The position numbers and the translations under genes were made by a program. From Micromonospora gifhornensis (GTDB lineage: Bacteria; Actinomycetota; Actinomycetes; Mycobacteriales; Micromonosporaceae): a DNA stretch of 64,000 bases. Below the pieces are notes generated by a model, which searched no databases, was not told the DNA's origin, and worked only from the letters and a program-made list of their open reading frames with translations. Location: positions 186,001 through 250,000 of the forward strand of contig NZ_BOPA01000014.1 of NCBI RefSeq assembly GCF_016863515.1, in the 5' to 3' direction. Positions within the stretch are counted from its first letter, which is position 1; every line of letters starts with the position of its first letter. This document shows positions 54,559 through 63,531 of the stretch, in pieces.

Positions 54559-55575
54559 TCAGAGGCGACGAGCGCGAACCTGATCGACAGGCCCCACCGA
54601 GGGCGGGCCGGTGGCCGTCCTGGCGAAGCGGCGGGCCAGGTGGCCGAAGGCATCGGTGAGCTCGGCGGGGCCGACGACCTCGATCTCGGTGTCGAAGCGG
54701 GCGAGGGCGGCGGCGAGGCTGGGCCAGGACCAGGAGCCGAGCGTGAGCCGGCAGCGGTTCGGGCCGACCTCCTCGACGATCCCCTCGCGGGAGTAGCGGG
54801 CCACTGCGGCCGCGGGCAGGTCGAGGATCGCGGTGCCCTGGCAGGGCCAACCGGTGACGCCGTCGGCTGCGCCGCGGAACCTGCCGGTGACGAAGGTGCC
54901 CACATCACCTCCGGGTAGCTGCCTGGGCGTGAAGCGGGGCCCGTTGGGGGTGCGCAGGCTGATCCCGTCGACGCGAAAGGTGCGCCAATCCGACCGGCCG
55001 AGGTCCCACGCGACGAGGTACCACCGCCCGTCCCAGGTGACGACGTGATGTGGCTCGACGCGGCGCGGTGGCTGCTCGGCGGCCTCGGGGCCGTAGTCGA
55101 AGCGGAGGATCTCGCGCGCGTGCACGGCGGAACTGACCGCCAGGAGCACGCCGGTGTCGATCCGGGCTGCTGGTCGGGTGGCAGGCCGGTCGACGGCGGT
55201 GATCTGAAGAGCTTTGACGCGGTGCCGCAGCCGCGACGGCATGACCTGCCGGACGGTGGTCAACGCCCGGACTGCCGCTTCCCCGGTGCGGTCGCCCAGC
55301 GTCGTGGCGGCGACCTGCAACGCGACGATGACGGCGACGGCCTGCTCGTCGTCGAAGAGCAGCGGCGGGAGTTCGGTGCCGGCGCTGAGTCGGTAGCCGC
55401 CGTCGGGGCCCCTGACCGCGGCGATGGGGTAGCCGAGCTCACGCAGCCGATCGATGTCACGGCGCACCGTTCGCAGGCTGACGTCGAGCCGCTCGGCCAG
55501 CAGCGCACCCGGCCACTCTCGGCGCGTCTGCAGCAGCGACAGCAGCGCCAGCAGTCGCGCGGAGGTCTTCGGCAT
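54559..55575 (-). CDS. WYL-domain transcriptional regulator (YafY-like)
   Basis: A 338-residue regulator with an N-terminal winged helix (LLALLSLLQTRREWPGALLAERLDVSLRTVRRDIDRLRELGYPI) and a C-terminal WYL-type ligand domain (HHVVTWDGRWYLVAWDLGRSDWRTFRVDGI). WYL proteins often sense nucleic acids or small ligands. ATG at 55575 chosen. It diverges from the VOC gene, a common regulator/target pair. Confidence 0.88.
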   Translation of the reverse strand: MPKTSARLLALLSLLQTRREWPGALLAERLDVSLRTVRRDIDRLRELGYPIAAVRGPDGGYRLSAGTELPPLLFDDEQAVAVIVALQVAATTLGDRTGEAAVRALTTVRQVMPSRLRHRVKALQITAVDRPATRPAARIDTGVLLAVSSAVHAREILRFDYGPEAAEQPPRRVEPHHVVTWDGRWYLVAWDLGRSDWRTFRVDGISLRTPNGPRFTPRQLPGGDVGTFVTGRFRGAADGVTGWPCQGTAILDLPAAAVARYSREGIVEEVGPNRCRLTLGSWSWPSLAAALARFDTEIEVVGPAELTDAFGHLARRFARTATGPPSVGPVDQVRARRL

Positions 55576-55681
55576 GGGTGCGAAACTAACCGCAGTAGGT
55601 GACACAACCTGTCACCACAGTTGTCGAGTCTTGGGGCGACGCCGGCCGGACGCTCCGGCCGGGATTCTCACCAGGAGTCTC

Positions 55682-56149
55682 ATGAGCATCACCACTACCG
55701 CCCACCTCAACTTCCGGGGCAACGCCCGGGAGGCGTTGGAGTTCTACCAGTCGGTGTTCGGCGGCGAGATCATGGTCATCACGTACGGCGATTTCGGGAT
55801 GCCGAAGGGACTGCCCGACGCCGGCAAGGTCGTGTGGGGTCAGATCGCGGCCGCCGACGGCTTCCGCGTCATGGCCTACGACGTGCCCGGCCAGACTGTC
55901 GCCGGCGGCGCGTCGCAGCACTCGACCCGGCGCGAGAACGGTATGACGCTGACCGGCGAGCCATTCTTCCTGTCCGTTCGCGGGGAGACCGTCGAGGAGG
56001 TCGGCGCGCTGTGGGAGAAGTTGGCGGACGGCGCCACGGTCGTCGAGGCCTACGGCCCGGCGCAGTGGGCGCCGGCGTTCGGGATGCTGACCGACCGCTT
56101 CGGCATCACCTGGATCCTCGACGTCGCCACCGCGTACGCCGGCGCCTGA
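55682..56149 (+). CDS. VOC/PhnB-like protein
   Basis: A 155-residue vicinal-oxygen-chelate protein of the PhnB/3-demethylubiquinone-9 methyltransferase-like kind: HLNFRGNAREALEFYQSVFGGEIMVITYGDFG, then FFLSVRGETVEEVGALWEKLADGATVV and FGMLTDRFGITWILDV. AGGAGT lies just before the ATG. Probably regulated by the divergent WYL protein. Confidence 0.88.
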   Translation: MSITTTAHLNFRGNAREALEFYQSVFGGEIMVITYGDFGMPKGLPDAGKVVWGQIAAADGFRVMAYDVPGQTVAGGASQHSTRRENGMTLTGEPFFLSVRGETVEEVGALWEKLADGATVVEAYGPAQWAPAFGMLTDRFGITWILDVATAYAGA

Positions 56150-56433
56150 TCCTCATCCTGGCAACGGGACGAAACGACGCCCAGCCCGACACCCTCGTCC
56201 CGTTGCCAGCAGCGGCGCAGGCTCGGCACGCCGACACCTCGGAGATCATCGCCACCAGGCTCCGCCGGTAGCACCCTGACGAGGGAGTGGGTGATCCAGG
56301 AACTCTCGGCGAGGGCCGGCATCACCGGCCACCCATAGCCGTCCCGGCTATCCCAGCCGGACGCACGGGCTGGTGATCGGGGAGCTCGAGCTCTGCGCCG
56401 TGCGGGAGTGCCCGCCCGCCGCGTTATAGGTGG

Positions 56434-56740
56434 ATGATAGTCCGCAGGAAGCGTCAGGAGGAGAAGCGGATAGGACGACTCCGGCTCGGCGGCATCCTGC
56501 TCGGCACGGCCGACGCGGAACGGTTGCGCGCCTGGTACGTCGCCGCCTTCGCCCCGGTGGAGACACCGTCAGGATCTCCCGACTTCGGCGGGTTTGAGAT
56601 GCTGGTGGATGGCCGCGGCGAGGCGTCTCTCGCGGCGAGGCAGGGCGACCGGCAGTGAGGTGCTCGTGTATCCCAGGGAGGATCACCAACCAGCCACATA
56701 CGCGGTGCTCAACTTCCCTGTCGACGACATCGAGCAGTGA
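56434..56740 (+). pseudogene. broken VOC/glyoxalase-like gene
   Basis: An in-frame start gives 74 residues matching the beginning of a VOC protein (LGGILLGTADAERLRAWYVAAF, FGGFEMLVDGR) ending at 56658. In the next frame, 56657-56737 encodes VLVYPREDHQPATYAVLNFPVDDIEQ, typical of the middle of a different VOC subfamily, and then stops. The pieces are frame-shifted and the C-terminal part of a normal domain is missing, so this looks like decayed, possibly fused, VOC remnants. Confidence 0.65.
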
Positions 56741-56777
56741 TCGGGCGCGGTTTTCGGCAGGCGTGCGGTGGCGCTGG

Positions 56778-57443
56778 TCAGTCGTAGTCCACCAGACCGG
56801 CCCGGATGGCGTTGATCGCAGCGGTCGTGCGGTTGGGTGAGTCCAACTTGAGCATGATGCTCGCGACCAGGCGCTTCGCGCCGTGGCTGGAGATAGCGAG
56901 TCGCCGTGCGATCTGCTTGTTGCTCAACCCCTTCACCAGCAGGTTGAGCGCCTCGGTCTCACGAGCAGTCAGGTTCACCGTGCGCGTACGGGTGCTCGGC
57001 CCCGGCTCGTCGGCGCGGGCGAGCAGGGCACGGGTCAGCGTGGGTGGCATCGGCAGCTCGCCGCGACGAATCCGTTGCAAGGTGTCGCTGAGCAGGTTGG
57101 CGGTGAGGCGCTGCTGGGACACGAAGCCGTCCACCGGCATCGAGGCCAGCTGAGTGACGTCGGTGATAGCCGCCTCATCGACGAGCAGGATGACGTGGGT
57201 GCTGCCGCGTACCGCCCGACCATCCTTCTCGAGCCAGTGCGCCTCGGGTAGCGCCACGATGAGGAAGTCGACGCCGCCGAACTGCGACAGCATCTCGTAC
57301 TCCTCTCGCGAGCCGCAGCGGTGCACGGTCGAGACCTCCGGCACGCTACCGAGCACCGCCTCGATGCCCCGGCCGAACACTTCGTTGTCCACCAGGACCG
57401 CAACGGTAAGTGTGCCGCGGTCAATCTCGAGCATGCTGTGCAT
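56778..57443 (-). CDS. LuxR-family response-regulator-like protein lacking the phospho-Asp
   Basis: A 221-residue regulator. The N-terminal 115 residues have a receiver-like pattern, but the position of the phosphorylated aspartate reads DFLIVALPE, so it is probably not a phosphorylation switch. The C-terminal LuxR helix-turn-helix is clear: LTARETEALNLLVKGLSNKQIARRLAIS through NRTTAAINAIRAGLV. GGAGG lies about 6 bases before the ATG. It may regulate the downstream biosynthetic genes. Between it and the cyclase operon, 57444-57829 holds only the terminator noted below and this gene's promoter. Confidence 0.85.
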   Translation of the reverse strand: MHSMLEIDRGTLTVAVLVDNEVFGRGIEAVLGSVPEVSTVHRCGSREEYEMLSQFGGVDFLIVALPEAHWLEKDGRAVRGSTHVILLVDEAAITDVTQLASMPVDGFVSQQRLTANLLSDTLQRIRRGELPMPPTLTRALLARADEPGPSTRTRTVNLTARETEALNLLVKGLSNKQIARRLAISSHGAKRLVASIMLKLDSPNRTTAAINAIRAGLVDYD

Positions 57444-57773
57444 GTCACTACCTCCGCTGTGTTGCTGGGTTGTGCGGTGTCAGCTCGTGGACGTCGTACC
57501 CTCGTCGATCGGCTAGGCCCGATGGATGAGGCGGCGCCGCGCAGGTGCCTGGGCTAGGGTGGTAACCGCGTCGCCGCGGAGAGTCCGCCTTCGGCCTCGG
57601 TGGCCGTTGTCGTGAGACGAGGCGTCGTCCGGATCGTCTGTCACGTCGACCGCTTGACGGCGTGTGCCGTCTCCGCCGACCTCCATCGGCTACAGGCTCA
57701 TGGTGCTATTGGTGACCGCGACGGTCCATCTCCTGACGTGCGCAGTGGCTGAACAGCCTCTTTCTCCGCAATA

Positions 57774-57814
57774 GCCGGTGGGCCGCCATCGCTCGAGAAT
57801 GGCGGCCCACCGGC
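57774..57814. terminator. hairpin terminator of the cyclase/ASS-like/oxygenase operon
   Basis: A 16-bp perfect inverted repeat (57774-57789, 57799-57814) with a 9-base loop, 15 bases past the cyclase stop. Confidence 0.75.
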
Positions 57815-57829
57815 TGGTGACGGTATGGG

Positions 57830-58546
57830 TCAGACGGGGTCGATCAGCCCGTACGCCCGGATCGGGAAGGTGCCCATGCCCGCGACGGCGACCGGCGCGG
57901 CGTGGAAGCGGAAGCCTGCGGCCGGCAGCCCGTCGAGTCTGCACAGATGCTCGACGATCGGGATGCCCGCGGCCAGCAGTCCGGTGTGCGCCGGCCGGTG
58001 CAGGTCGGCCATGTCGTCGATGTTTACCGAGTCGATGCCGACCACCGCCGGGGCCTGTGACACCAGCCAGGAGACTGCCTCGGCGGTGAGGAACGGATGG
58101 CCCGCCGCGCCGTAGTCCGCGGTGCCCCAGTGCCGGTCCCAGCCGGTGCGGATGAGCACCGCCCTGCCGCTGACGGCCAGGCCGTCGAAGACATCCGCGC
58201 CGATAGCCGGCGTCGACGAGGCGCTGACGTCGACGAGCACACCCGGGACGTCCACCAGCCGCGACAGCGGCACCTGGGACAGGTCGTCACCGTCGGCGAA
58301 ACGATGGAACGGCGCGTCCAGATAGGTGCCGGTGTTGGCGACCAGGGTCACCCGGCCAATCTGGAACTCGGTGCCCGGCGCGTACCGGGCGCGGGACTCC
58401 TCCCGCGACAGGTGATCCTCGATGTACGGGCCGGGTAGACCCGGGTACGTCGTCATGCCGTGCTGTACGACGTGCGACAAGTCGACCAGACGGGCACCTG
58501 ACCCGGATCCGGTGGGGTGGGGCTGCGGTGCCACCGCTCTGTTCAT
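57830..58546 (-). CDS. cyclase-family (kynurenine formamidase-like) hydrolase
   Basis: A 238-residue protein of the cyclase/KynB-type metal hydrolase family (PF04199-type). The metal motif, usually HxGTHxDxPxH, reads NTGTYLDAPFH (71-81), so two histidines are replaced; this NTGTY form occurs in a known subgroup. Other marks are VDLSHVVQHGMTTYPG at the start and HLCRLDGLPAAGFRFHAAPV near the end. GGAGG precedes the ATG at 58546. Last gene of the three-gene reverse operon; it may open or close an amide or lactone ring. Confidence 0.85.
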   Translation of the reverse strand: MNRAVAPQPHPTGSGSGARLVDLSHVVQHGMTTYPGLPGPYIEDHLSREESRARYAPGTEFQIGRVTLVANTGTYLDAPFHRFADGDDLSQVPLSRLVDVPGVLVDVSASSTPAIGADVFDGLAVSGRAVLIRTGWDRHWGTADYGAAGHPFLTAEAVSWLVSQAPAVVGIDSVNIDDMADLHRPAHTGLLAAGIPIVEHLCRLDGLPAAGFRFHAAPVAVAGMGTFPIRAYGLIDPV

Positions 58547-58551
58547 CGAGG

Positions 58552-59781
58552 TTACCTCCGATGTGGTGGGTCGCCGTCGACCGCAGTGCGGACGGTGTCG
58601 GCGAGGGTCATCAGGTGGTGCCAAGAGGCGTACCCGTAGTCGTCCATCCAGTCGTGGAAGTCGACGCCGAGCCGGGCGTAATGCAGCCCGTGTGGCGTGT
58701 CCAGCCTCAGCACCGACACCGAACCCCGGTAAAGCCGCAGTTCGACAGTGCCGGTCAACGGCTCGTCCAGCTCGGCCAGGCACCGCTGAAGCGTACGTCC
58801 GAGGTGGCTGAACCAGCCGCCCTGCACCGCCGTGGTGGTCCACTCAGTCGAGAGCAGCGTCCGTACGGTGTGTTCGCGCGGGTCGAGGACGGCGTTGGCC
58901 AGCGCGCGGTGGGCGGTCGTGATGACCGCTGCCGCCGGCGACTCCCGGACCTCGTGGTTCTTCACCCCGAACGCGGTGTCCTCCAGCCCGGCGTAGCGGC
59001 CGACGCCGTGTCGGCCGGCCAACTCGTTCAGCCCGGTCACCATCTCGTGCAGCGGCAGCGCGGTGCCGTCCAGAGCAACGGGCAACCCTGCCGCGAAGGT
59101 CAGGCTCAGCTCGGCCGGTTCGGCGGGGCAGTCGACCGGGTGCCGGGTGAGGGTGAAGACCGACTCGTCCAGGCGGTTTTCCGGACTCTCCAGGCTGCCG
59201 TTCTCGATGACCCGCGCCCACGGGTTGACGTCGATGCTGTGCACCGCATCGGGCAGGTCGACGCCGACCTCCGCCAGCCTGGCCTGCTTCTCCTCCCGGG
59301 TCACGTTGGAGCCCAGGAACGGCGCGACGACGTGCAGTGTCGGTTCCAGCGCGACGACGGAGCGACCCAGCCGGGCCGTGCTGTTCTGCATGTACGTCGC
59401 GGTGTGCCCGACGGCGTCGCCGCCGACGTCCCGGGCCACGCGGACCGCCGCCCGGGCCATCAACGGCCGGCTCAGCGTGGACCCGACCGGGAACTGTCCC
59501 TGGTAGTAGGCGTCGGCGTGGATCGCGGCGGGCACCGCCTCGGTGAAGAACTCTTCGGTCACGTCGACCACCTGGTACGACGCGCCGAACCGGACGGCCA
59601 GGTCCCCGGCCCTGCCGTCGTCCGGCGCCCCGATGCGGACGTTCAGCGCCGTCGTCCGGACCGGCGCGTCCTTGAGCAGGTGGAGCAGGTAGGTGCCGTC
59701 CAGACCGCCCGAGTACAACAGCACCAGGTGCCGGGGCGGCCGGGCGATCAACTCGTCCAGCGTGGTGATGAAACGGCGCAT
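58552..59781 (-). CDS. argininosuccinate-synthase-like enzyme
   Basis: A 409-residue homologue of argininosuccinate synthase, which joins citrulline and aspartate using ATP. The PP-loop is SGGLDGT (24-30; usually SGGLDT). FPVGSTLSRPLMARAAV, GRHGVGRYAGLEDTAFGVKNHEVRESPAAAVITTAHR and RLDESVFTLTRHP match family segments. The usual citrulline/aspartate-binding TGKGNDQxRF region is changed to HTATYMQNSTARLG. With an arginine-type oxygenase beside it, it may make an N-linked or guanidine-like modified amino acid. The altered substrate is inference. Confidence 0.82.
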   Translation of the reverse strand: MRRFITTLDELIARPPRHLVLLYSGGLDGTYLLHLLKDAPVRTTALNVRIGAPDDGRAGDLAVRFGASYQVVDVTEEFFTEAVPAAIHADAYYQGQFPVGSTLSRPLMARAAVRVARDVGGDAVGHTATYMQNSTARLGRSVVALEPTLHVVAPFLGSNVTREEKQARLAEVGVDLPDAVHSIDVNPWARVIENGSLESPENRLDESVFTLTRHPVDCPAEPAELSLTFAAGLPVALDGTALPLHEMVTGLNELAGRHGVGRYAGLEDTAFGVKNHEVRESPAAAVITTAHRALANAVLDPREHTVRTLLSTEWTTTAVQGGWFSHLGRTLQRCLAELDEPLTGTVELRLYRGSVSVLRLDTPHGLHYARLGVDFHDWMDDYGYASWHHLMTLADTVRTAVDGDPPHRR

Positions 59782-59790
59782 CGGGAGCCC

Positions 59791-60867
59791 TTACCGTGGG
59801 GAGACCGAGTGGGTGACGTCGGGCAGCGGCATCGACGCCGGTGCGGTAGGCCGGTCGGCCAGGATGGTGGTCAGCGGCGCGAGCACCCGTGAGCCGGCCA
59901 GCCGGACCCCCCGAGAGCGCCGCAGGTCTGCCACGGCGAAGCATCGGCGCAGCCAGCGGTCGGTGCCGTCGTGGCGGGCGGTGAAGCTGGAACGTCCGTG
60001 CACGGCGCGCCAGTTGTCGACCACCAGCAGATTGCCGGTGTCCAGCACGACCGAGTCCAGCGACGGGGTGAGCACGGCCTCCAACTCATCGAGGGCCTGG
60101 CGCGCCTGGTCGGTCATCGGCTCCATCGCGTGGAAGTCCGCAGTCAGTTCCGGATCGTCCACGGGACCGGCCAGCACCGCGACCGGCTCGGAGTAGCCGC
60201 TTGAGCCGAGCTGGGCGAACGAACTGCTGAACTGGATCCGGAACAGCGGTTGGCGCAGGGTGGCCACACAGGACTTGGACAGCCGCGGGTGCACGCGCTT
60301 CACCGTGCCGGTCAACGTGCGCCCGCTGCGATCGTGGTCGGGGCGTAGGCAGAGCAGGCTCAGGAAATCCGGCTTGTACGGGTGGAACCCGTTCTCGGTG
60401 TGCAACTCGAGGTAGGCGGATCCGCTGTTCTCCTGCTGGTTCTCGGCACCGGCGATAGGGGCCACGTCCTGGACGACCCGACCGTGCTTTTCGTCGGCGT
60501 ACCCGATGATGTCGCCCAGGTGGGACATGGCCATCAACTGGGCGGCCGTCGCGATGCCGACCGAACGCCAGTCGGGCAGGTAGCCGTCTGCGGGCGTGGC
60601 GGGTAGCCGTTCGTCGACCGGCACGTTGCGCACCAGCAGAGATCCAGACGAGCTGCTGTTGCAGCGGAAGGACACCAGGGCCGCGACCAGGCGCTCGGGC
60701 AGCCGGCAGCCGATCAGTTCGACAGTGGTCATCGCCGCCTGGGTGCTCAGGTCTGCCTCGCCGAGGGCTTCGACGACCTCGGCGCACAGGCTGCGCATCA
60801 GCACGGCCTCGTCATGGGTCAGGGTGACCTCATCGAGGTCGCCGGCATCGAGCTCCATCCTGCTCAT
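59791..60867 (-). CDS. clavaminate-synthase-like Fe(II)/2-oxoglutarate oxygenase
   Basis: A 358-residue non-heme iron oxygenase of the TauD/clavaminate-synthase-like family that includes L-arginine and L-asparagine beta-hydroxylases. The facial triad is H156 and E158 in LELHTENGFHP with distal H290 in NWRAVHGRSSF; an arginine-rich DRWLRR binds 2-oxoglutarate. ATG at 60867 preferred (GGAGAG about 10 bases upstream) over an in-frame GTG at 60876. It starts the three-gene reverse operon with the ASS-like and cyclase genes. Probably hydroxylates a free amino acid before the ASS-like step. Confidence 0.86.
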   Translation of the reverse strand: MSRMELDAGDLDEVTLTHDEAVLMRSLCAEVVEALGEADLSTQAAMTTVELIGCRLPERLVAALVSFRCNSSSSGSLLVRNVPVDERLPATPADGYLPDWRSVGIATAAQLMAMSHLGDIIGYADEKHGRVVQDVAPIAGAENQQENSGSAYLELHTENGFHPYKPDFLSLLCLRPDHDRSGRTLTGTVKRVHPRLSKSCVATLRQPLFRIQFSSSFAQLGSSGYSEPVAVLAGPVDDPELTADFHAMEPMTDQARQALDELEAVLTPSLDSVVLDTGNLLVVDNWRAVHGRSSFTARHDGTDRWLRRCFAVADLRRSRGVRLAGSRVLAPLTTILADRPTAPASMPLPDVTHSVSPR

Positions 60868-61150
60868 CTGACTCACTCTCCGGGCGAGATTGCTCAGGCA
60901 TCAGCGGACCAGCAGGCCCTGACGCGTCACGTTCCACCTTCGGCGGGTGAGCCGGCCGACGGAAGCGCAGGAGGCGCGGGCGGTCGACCTGGCCAGCTGA
61001 CCAGGTCGCAATGAGGAGCAGACCCAGGCGTGGCAGTCGAGTTTGACTAGCGGGTATCCCGGGGTGGTGTCGCGTTGTGACGCTGGCCCCGACCGCTGGA
61101 CCACCGTCGGACACCGGCGGGGTCCGTTCGCACACGAGAAGGGAGCGCAG

Positions 61151-61996
61151 ATGGCCGGGATCGATGCTGCGCGAACCACCGCAGGGCCCGCGCCGCTGAC
61201 CGCCGGGATGGTGGCGGACTACCACCGCGACGGGTTCCTGCTGTTGCCCGGGGACCACCTGCCCGCCGACGTACTGGCTGAACTGATCGAGGCCGCCCCG
61301 CTGATCCTGGCCCAGGAGGGGCCGCAGCGGGTACTGGAACGCGACGGGGTGACAGTGCGATCGGTGTATGGACCGCACCGTACCGATCCGGTGGTGGCCC
61401 GGGTCAGCCGGTCGCCGGAGCTTGCTGGGGCGGCCCGGCAACTGCTCGACGACGAGGTGTACGTGCACCAGTCAAAGGTCAACCTCAAGGCCGCCTTCGC
61501 GGGAGACCAGTGGGAGTGGCATCAGGACTACATCAACTGGCGGGATCGGGACGGGATTCCGCGGCCGGACCTGGTCAACGTCACGGTGTTCCTCAACGAG
61601 GTCAACGAGTTCAACGGCCCGCTGACGTTCATCCCCGGCTCCCACCGGCACGGGCTGCTCGACGGCACGGACACCGACAGCATGCCGGCCGGCTACGAGG
61701 ACGAGCCGAACTGGATGGCGACCCTCACCGCCACCGAGAAGTTTCAGGTCGACCGGACCGTCATCCGTCGGCTGGCCGAGGCGGGCGGGCTGGTCAGTCC
61801 CAAGGGGCCGGCCGGATCCGTGCTGATGTTCCACCCGAACGTGCTGCATGCCTCGTCGCCCAATCTGTCGCCGTTCGACAGGGGCATGCTGTTGATGGTC
61901 TACAACGGCGTCCGCAACGCGCCCCGGCCGGTGGAGAATCCGCGCCCGGACTTTCTCGCCGAGCGTGCGGTCGTACCCATTCCGCTGGCTGTCTGA
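61151..61996 (+). CDS. phytanoyl-CoA dioxygenase (PhyH)-family oxygenase
   Basis: A 281-residue Fe(II)/2-oxoglutarate oxygenase of the PhyH family, similar in pattern to ectoine/proline-type hydroxylases. The HxD pair is H124/D126 in WEWHQDYINW and the distal histidine is H233 in NVLHASSPN; LVNVTVFLNEVNEFNGPLTFIPGSH is the usual core. The ATG at 61151 follows GGGAGCG; upstream in-frame sequence lacks a start site with ribosome-binding match. It diverges from the three-gene operon across 283 bases (60868-61150), which shows no gene. Confidence 0.88.
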   Translation: MAGIDAARTTAGPAPLTAGMVADYHRDGFLLLPGDHLPADVLAELIEAAPLILAQEGPQRVLERDGVTVRSVYGPHRTDPVVARVSRSPELAGAARQLLDDEVYVHQSKVNLKAAFAGDQWEWHQDYINWRDRDGIPRPDLVNVTVFLNEVNEFNGPLTFIPGSHRHGLLDGTDTDSMPAGYEDEPNWMATLTATEKFQVDRTVIRRLAEAGGLVSPKGPAGSVLMFHPNVLHASSPNLSPFDRGMLLMVYNGVRNAPRPVENPRPDFLAERAVVPIPLAV

Positions 61997-62013
61997 GGGC
62001 GGGTCGGCTGGTG

Positions 62014-62049
62014 CCCACCGCCCGCGCCCGGTAGGGCGCGGGCGGTGGG
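62014..62049. terminator. bidirectional hairpin terminator
   Basis: A 16-bp perfect inverted repeat (62014-62029, 62034-62049) with a 4-base loop between the convergent PhyH and dehydrogenase genes. Confidence 0.75.
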
Positions 62050-62103
62050 CCGACCGTGTCCGCTCGGGCGGCGCGGCGGCCCGGGCCGCCCGACGGCGGG
62101 CGG

Positions 62104-63210
62104 TCAGGCCGTCGGGGTGGCGCCGTCGACGCTGAGGACAACCTTGAACGCGTCCTGCCGGTCGAAGAGTCTGTACGCCGCAGCGGCCTCGCCCAGCGGC
62201 ATCCGGTGCGTGACGATCCGGCTCGGATCCAGCCGGCCGGACCGGATCAGCGCCAGCACCGGGTCCCGCATCCGGATCGGGTCACCGACAGCGAACCGCA
62301 CCGTCAGCTCGCGGGCGAACGCGAGCCCGGTGGGGAAGGGCATCGCGGCGGAATGGTGTGCGCCCACCGCGCAGACTGTGGCGTGTGCGGCTGCTGCCCG
62401 GATCGCACAGGCCAACGCCGCGTCGCTGCCCACCGCCTCGATGACCGCGTCTGCGCCGCGGCCACCGTCGTCGCGTACCACCTCGTCGAGCTGTTCCGGG
62501 GTGACAGCGGTGAACCCGAGGTCGGCCGCCCGCGTCCGCCGCGCCGGCGTCGGGTCGGCGATCACCACCCGCGCGGCGCCGGCCGTCACCGCGCACAGCC
62601 CGGCGAGCAGACCGAGCGGGCCCGCGCCAACCACCGCGACGAGGGCACCGGGAGCCACCTGCGCCCCGTGCACCGCGGCCAGCCCGGTCGTCAGCACGTC
62701 GCCCGCGAAGAGCGCCTGTTCGTCGGTGACATCGTCCGGGGTGGCGGCCAGCACCACGTCGGCGAAGGGCACCCGGACGAACTCGGCCTGCCCACCGGGC
62801 AGCGGCGCCCCCACCACGTCGGCGTACCCGAAGAGGGTGACCTTCGGACACTGGTAGTGCCAGCCACGCGCACACGCGTCGCAGCGCCCGCAGGCGACCA
62901 CGTCGGAGGCGAAGACCCTGGTGCCGACGGCAAAGGGGGCCTGTGACCCCGCCTCGTGGACGGTGCCGGCGAACTCGTGCCCCAGCACCGTGCCGGGCGT
63001 GAATTTCGGCAGCTCTCCCCGGTACGGGTGCAGGTCGGTACCGCACACGGCGGTGCGGGTGACCCGCACGATCACGTCACGCGGATGCTGTATCCGGGGC
63101 AGTTCCACCTCGTCGACGCGTACCGAACCCGGGCCGTGATAGACGACCGCCCGCATGGTCGGGTTCCCACGGCGTCCGGGCTCCGTGGCCCGTGTTCCTG
63201 GCATGGTCAT
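62104..63210 (-). CDS. zinc-dependent alcohol dehydrogenase family protein
   Basis: A 368-residue medium-chain dehydrogenase. Catalytic zinc ligands are in VCGTDLHPY and GHEFAGTV; the structural zinc cysteines are CGRCDAC...C; the nucleotide motif is AVVGAGPLGLLAG. ATG at 63210 is preceded by GGGAAGG; an internal ATG at 63156 matches the usual family start, so the first 18 residues are uncertain. Likely oxidises or reduces an alcohol/aldehyde in the neighbouring pathway. Confidence 0.88.
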   Translation of the reverse strand: MTMPGTRATEPGRRGNPTMRAVVYHGPGSVRVDEVELPRIQHPRDVIVRVTRTAVCGTDLHPYRGELPKFTPGTVLGHEFAGTVHEAGSQAPFAVGTRVFASDVVACGRCDACARGWHYQCPKVTLFGYADVVGAPLPGGQAEFVRVPFADVVLAATPDDVTDEQALFAGDVLTTGLAAVHGAQVAPGALVAVVGAGPLGLLAGLCAVTAGAARVVIADPTPARRTRAADLGFTAVTPEQLDEVVRDDGGRGADAVIEAVGSDAALACAIRAAAAHATVCAVGAHHSAAMPFPTGLAFARELTVRFAVGDPIRMRDPVLALIRSGRLDPSRIVTHRMPLGEAAAAYRLFDRQDAFKVVLSVDGATPTA

Positions 63211-63320
63211 CAGCGCACCTTCCCGACTGGGCTGGCACGGGGCACCGTACCGGCAGTTGGTGGGGGTCGCTGCGATCCTGGGCCAGGCGGCCCGCCGCCG
63301 ACCAACCGCCGACGGCCGCC

Positions 63321-63366
63321 GATCCGCCCTGCTCCGACGGGCGGTCGATCGGCCCTGCTCCGACGG
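63321..63366. repeat. imperfect 20-bp direct repeat
   Basis: Two copies (63321-63340 and 63347-63366) of a 20-base sequence containing GCCCTGCTCCGACGG, differing at one base, in the 321-base gap between divergent dehydrogenase and amidase genes. A possible operator; nothing else is recognised in 63211-63531. Confidence 0.45.
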
Positions 63367-63531
63367 TCACCCGTGGCGCCCTGGCGCGATGGTCGGCCGG
63401 TCGGCTGCCGCCCGGGGCCCGCCTGGCCATGGCCGATCGAGGGCTGAAGAGAGGGGTACGCGGGCCGGTCTGCGACGCGAAGACTGGGCAGGCGGCGATC
63501 TGCCGACGACGACGGAATGAGGTGGCGTACG

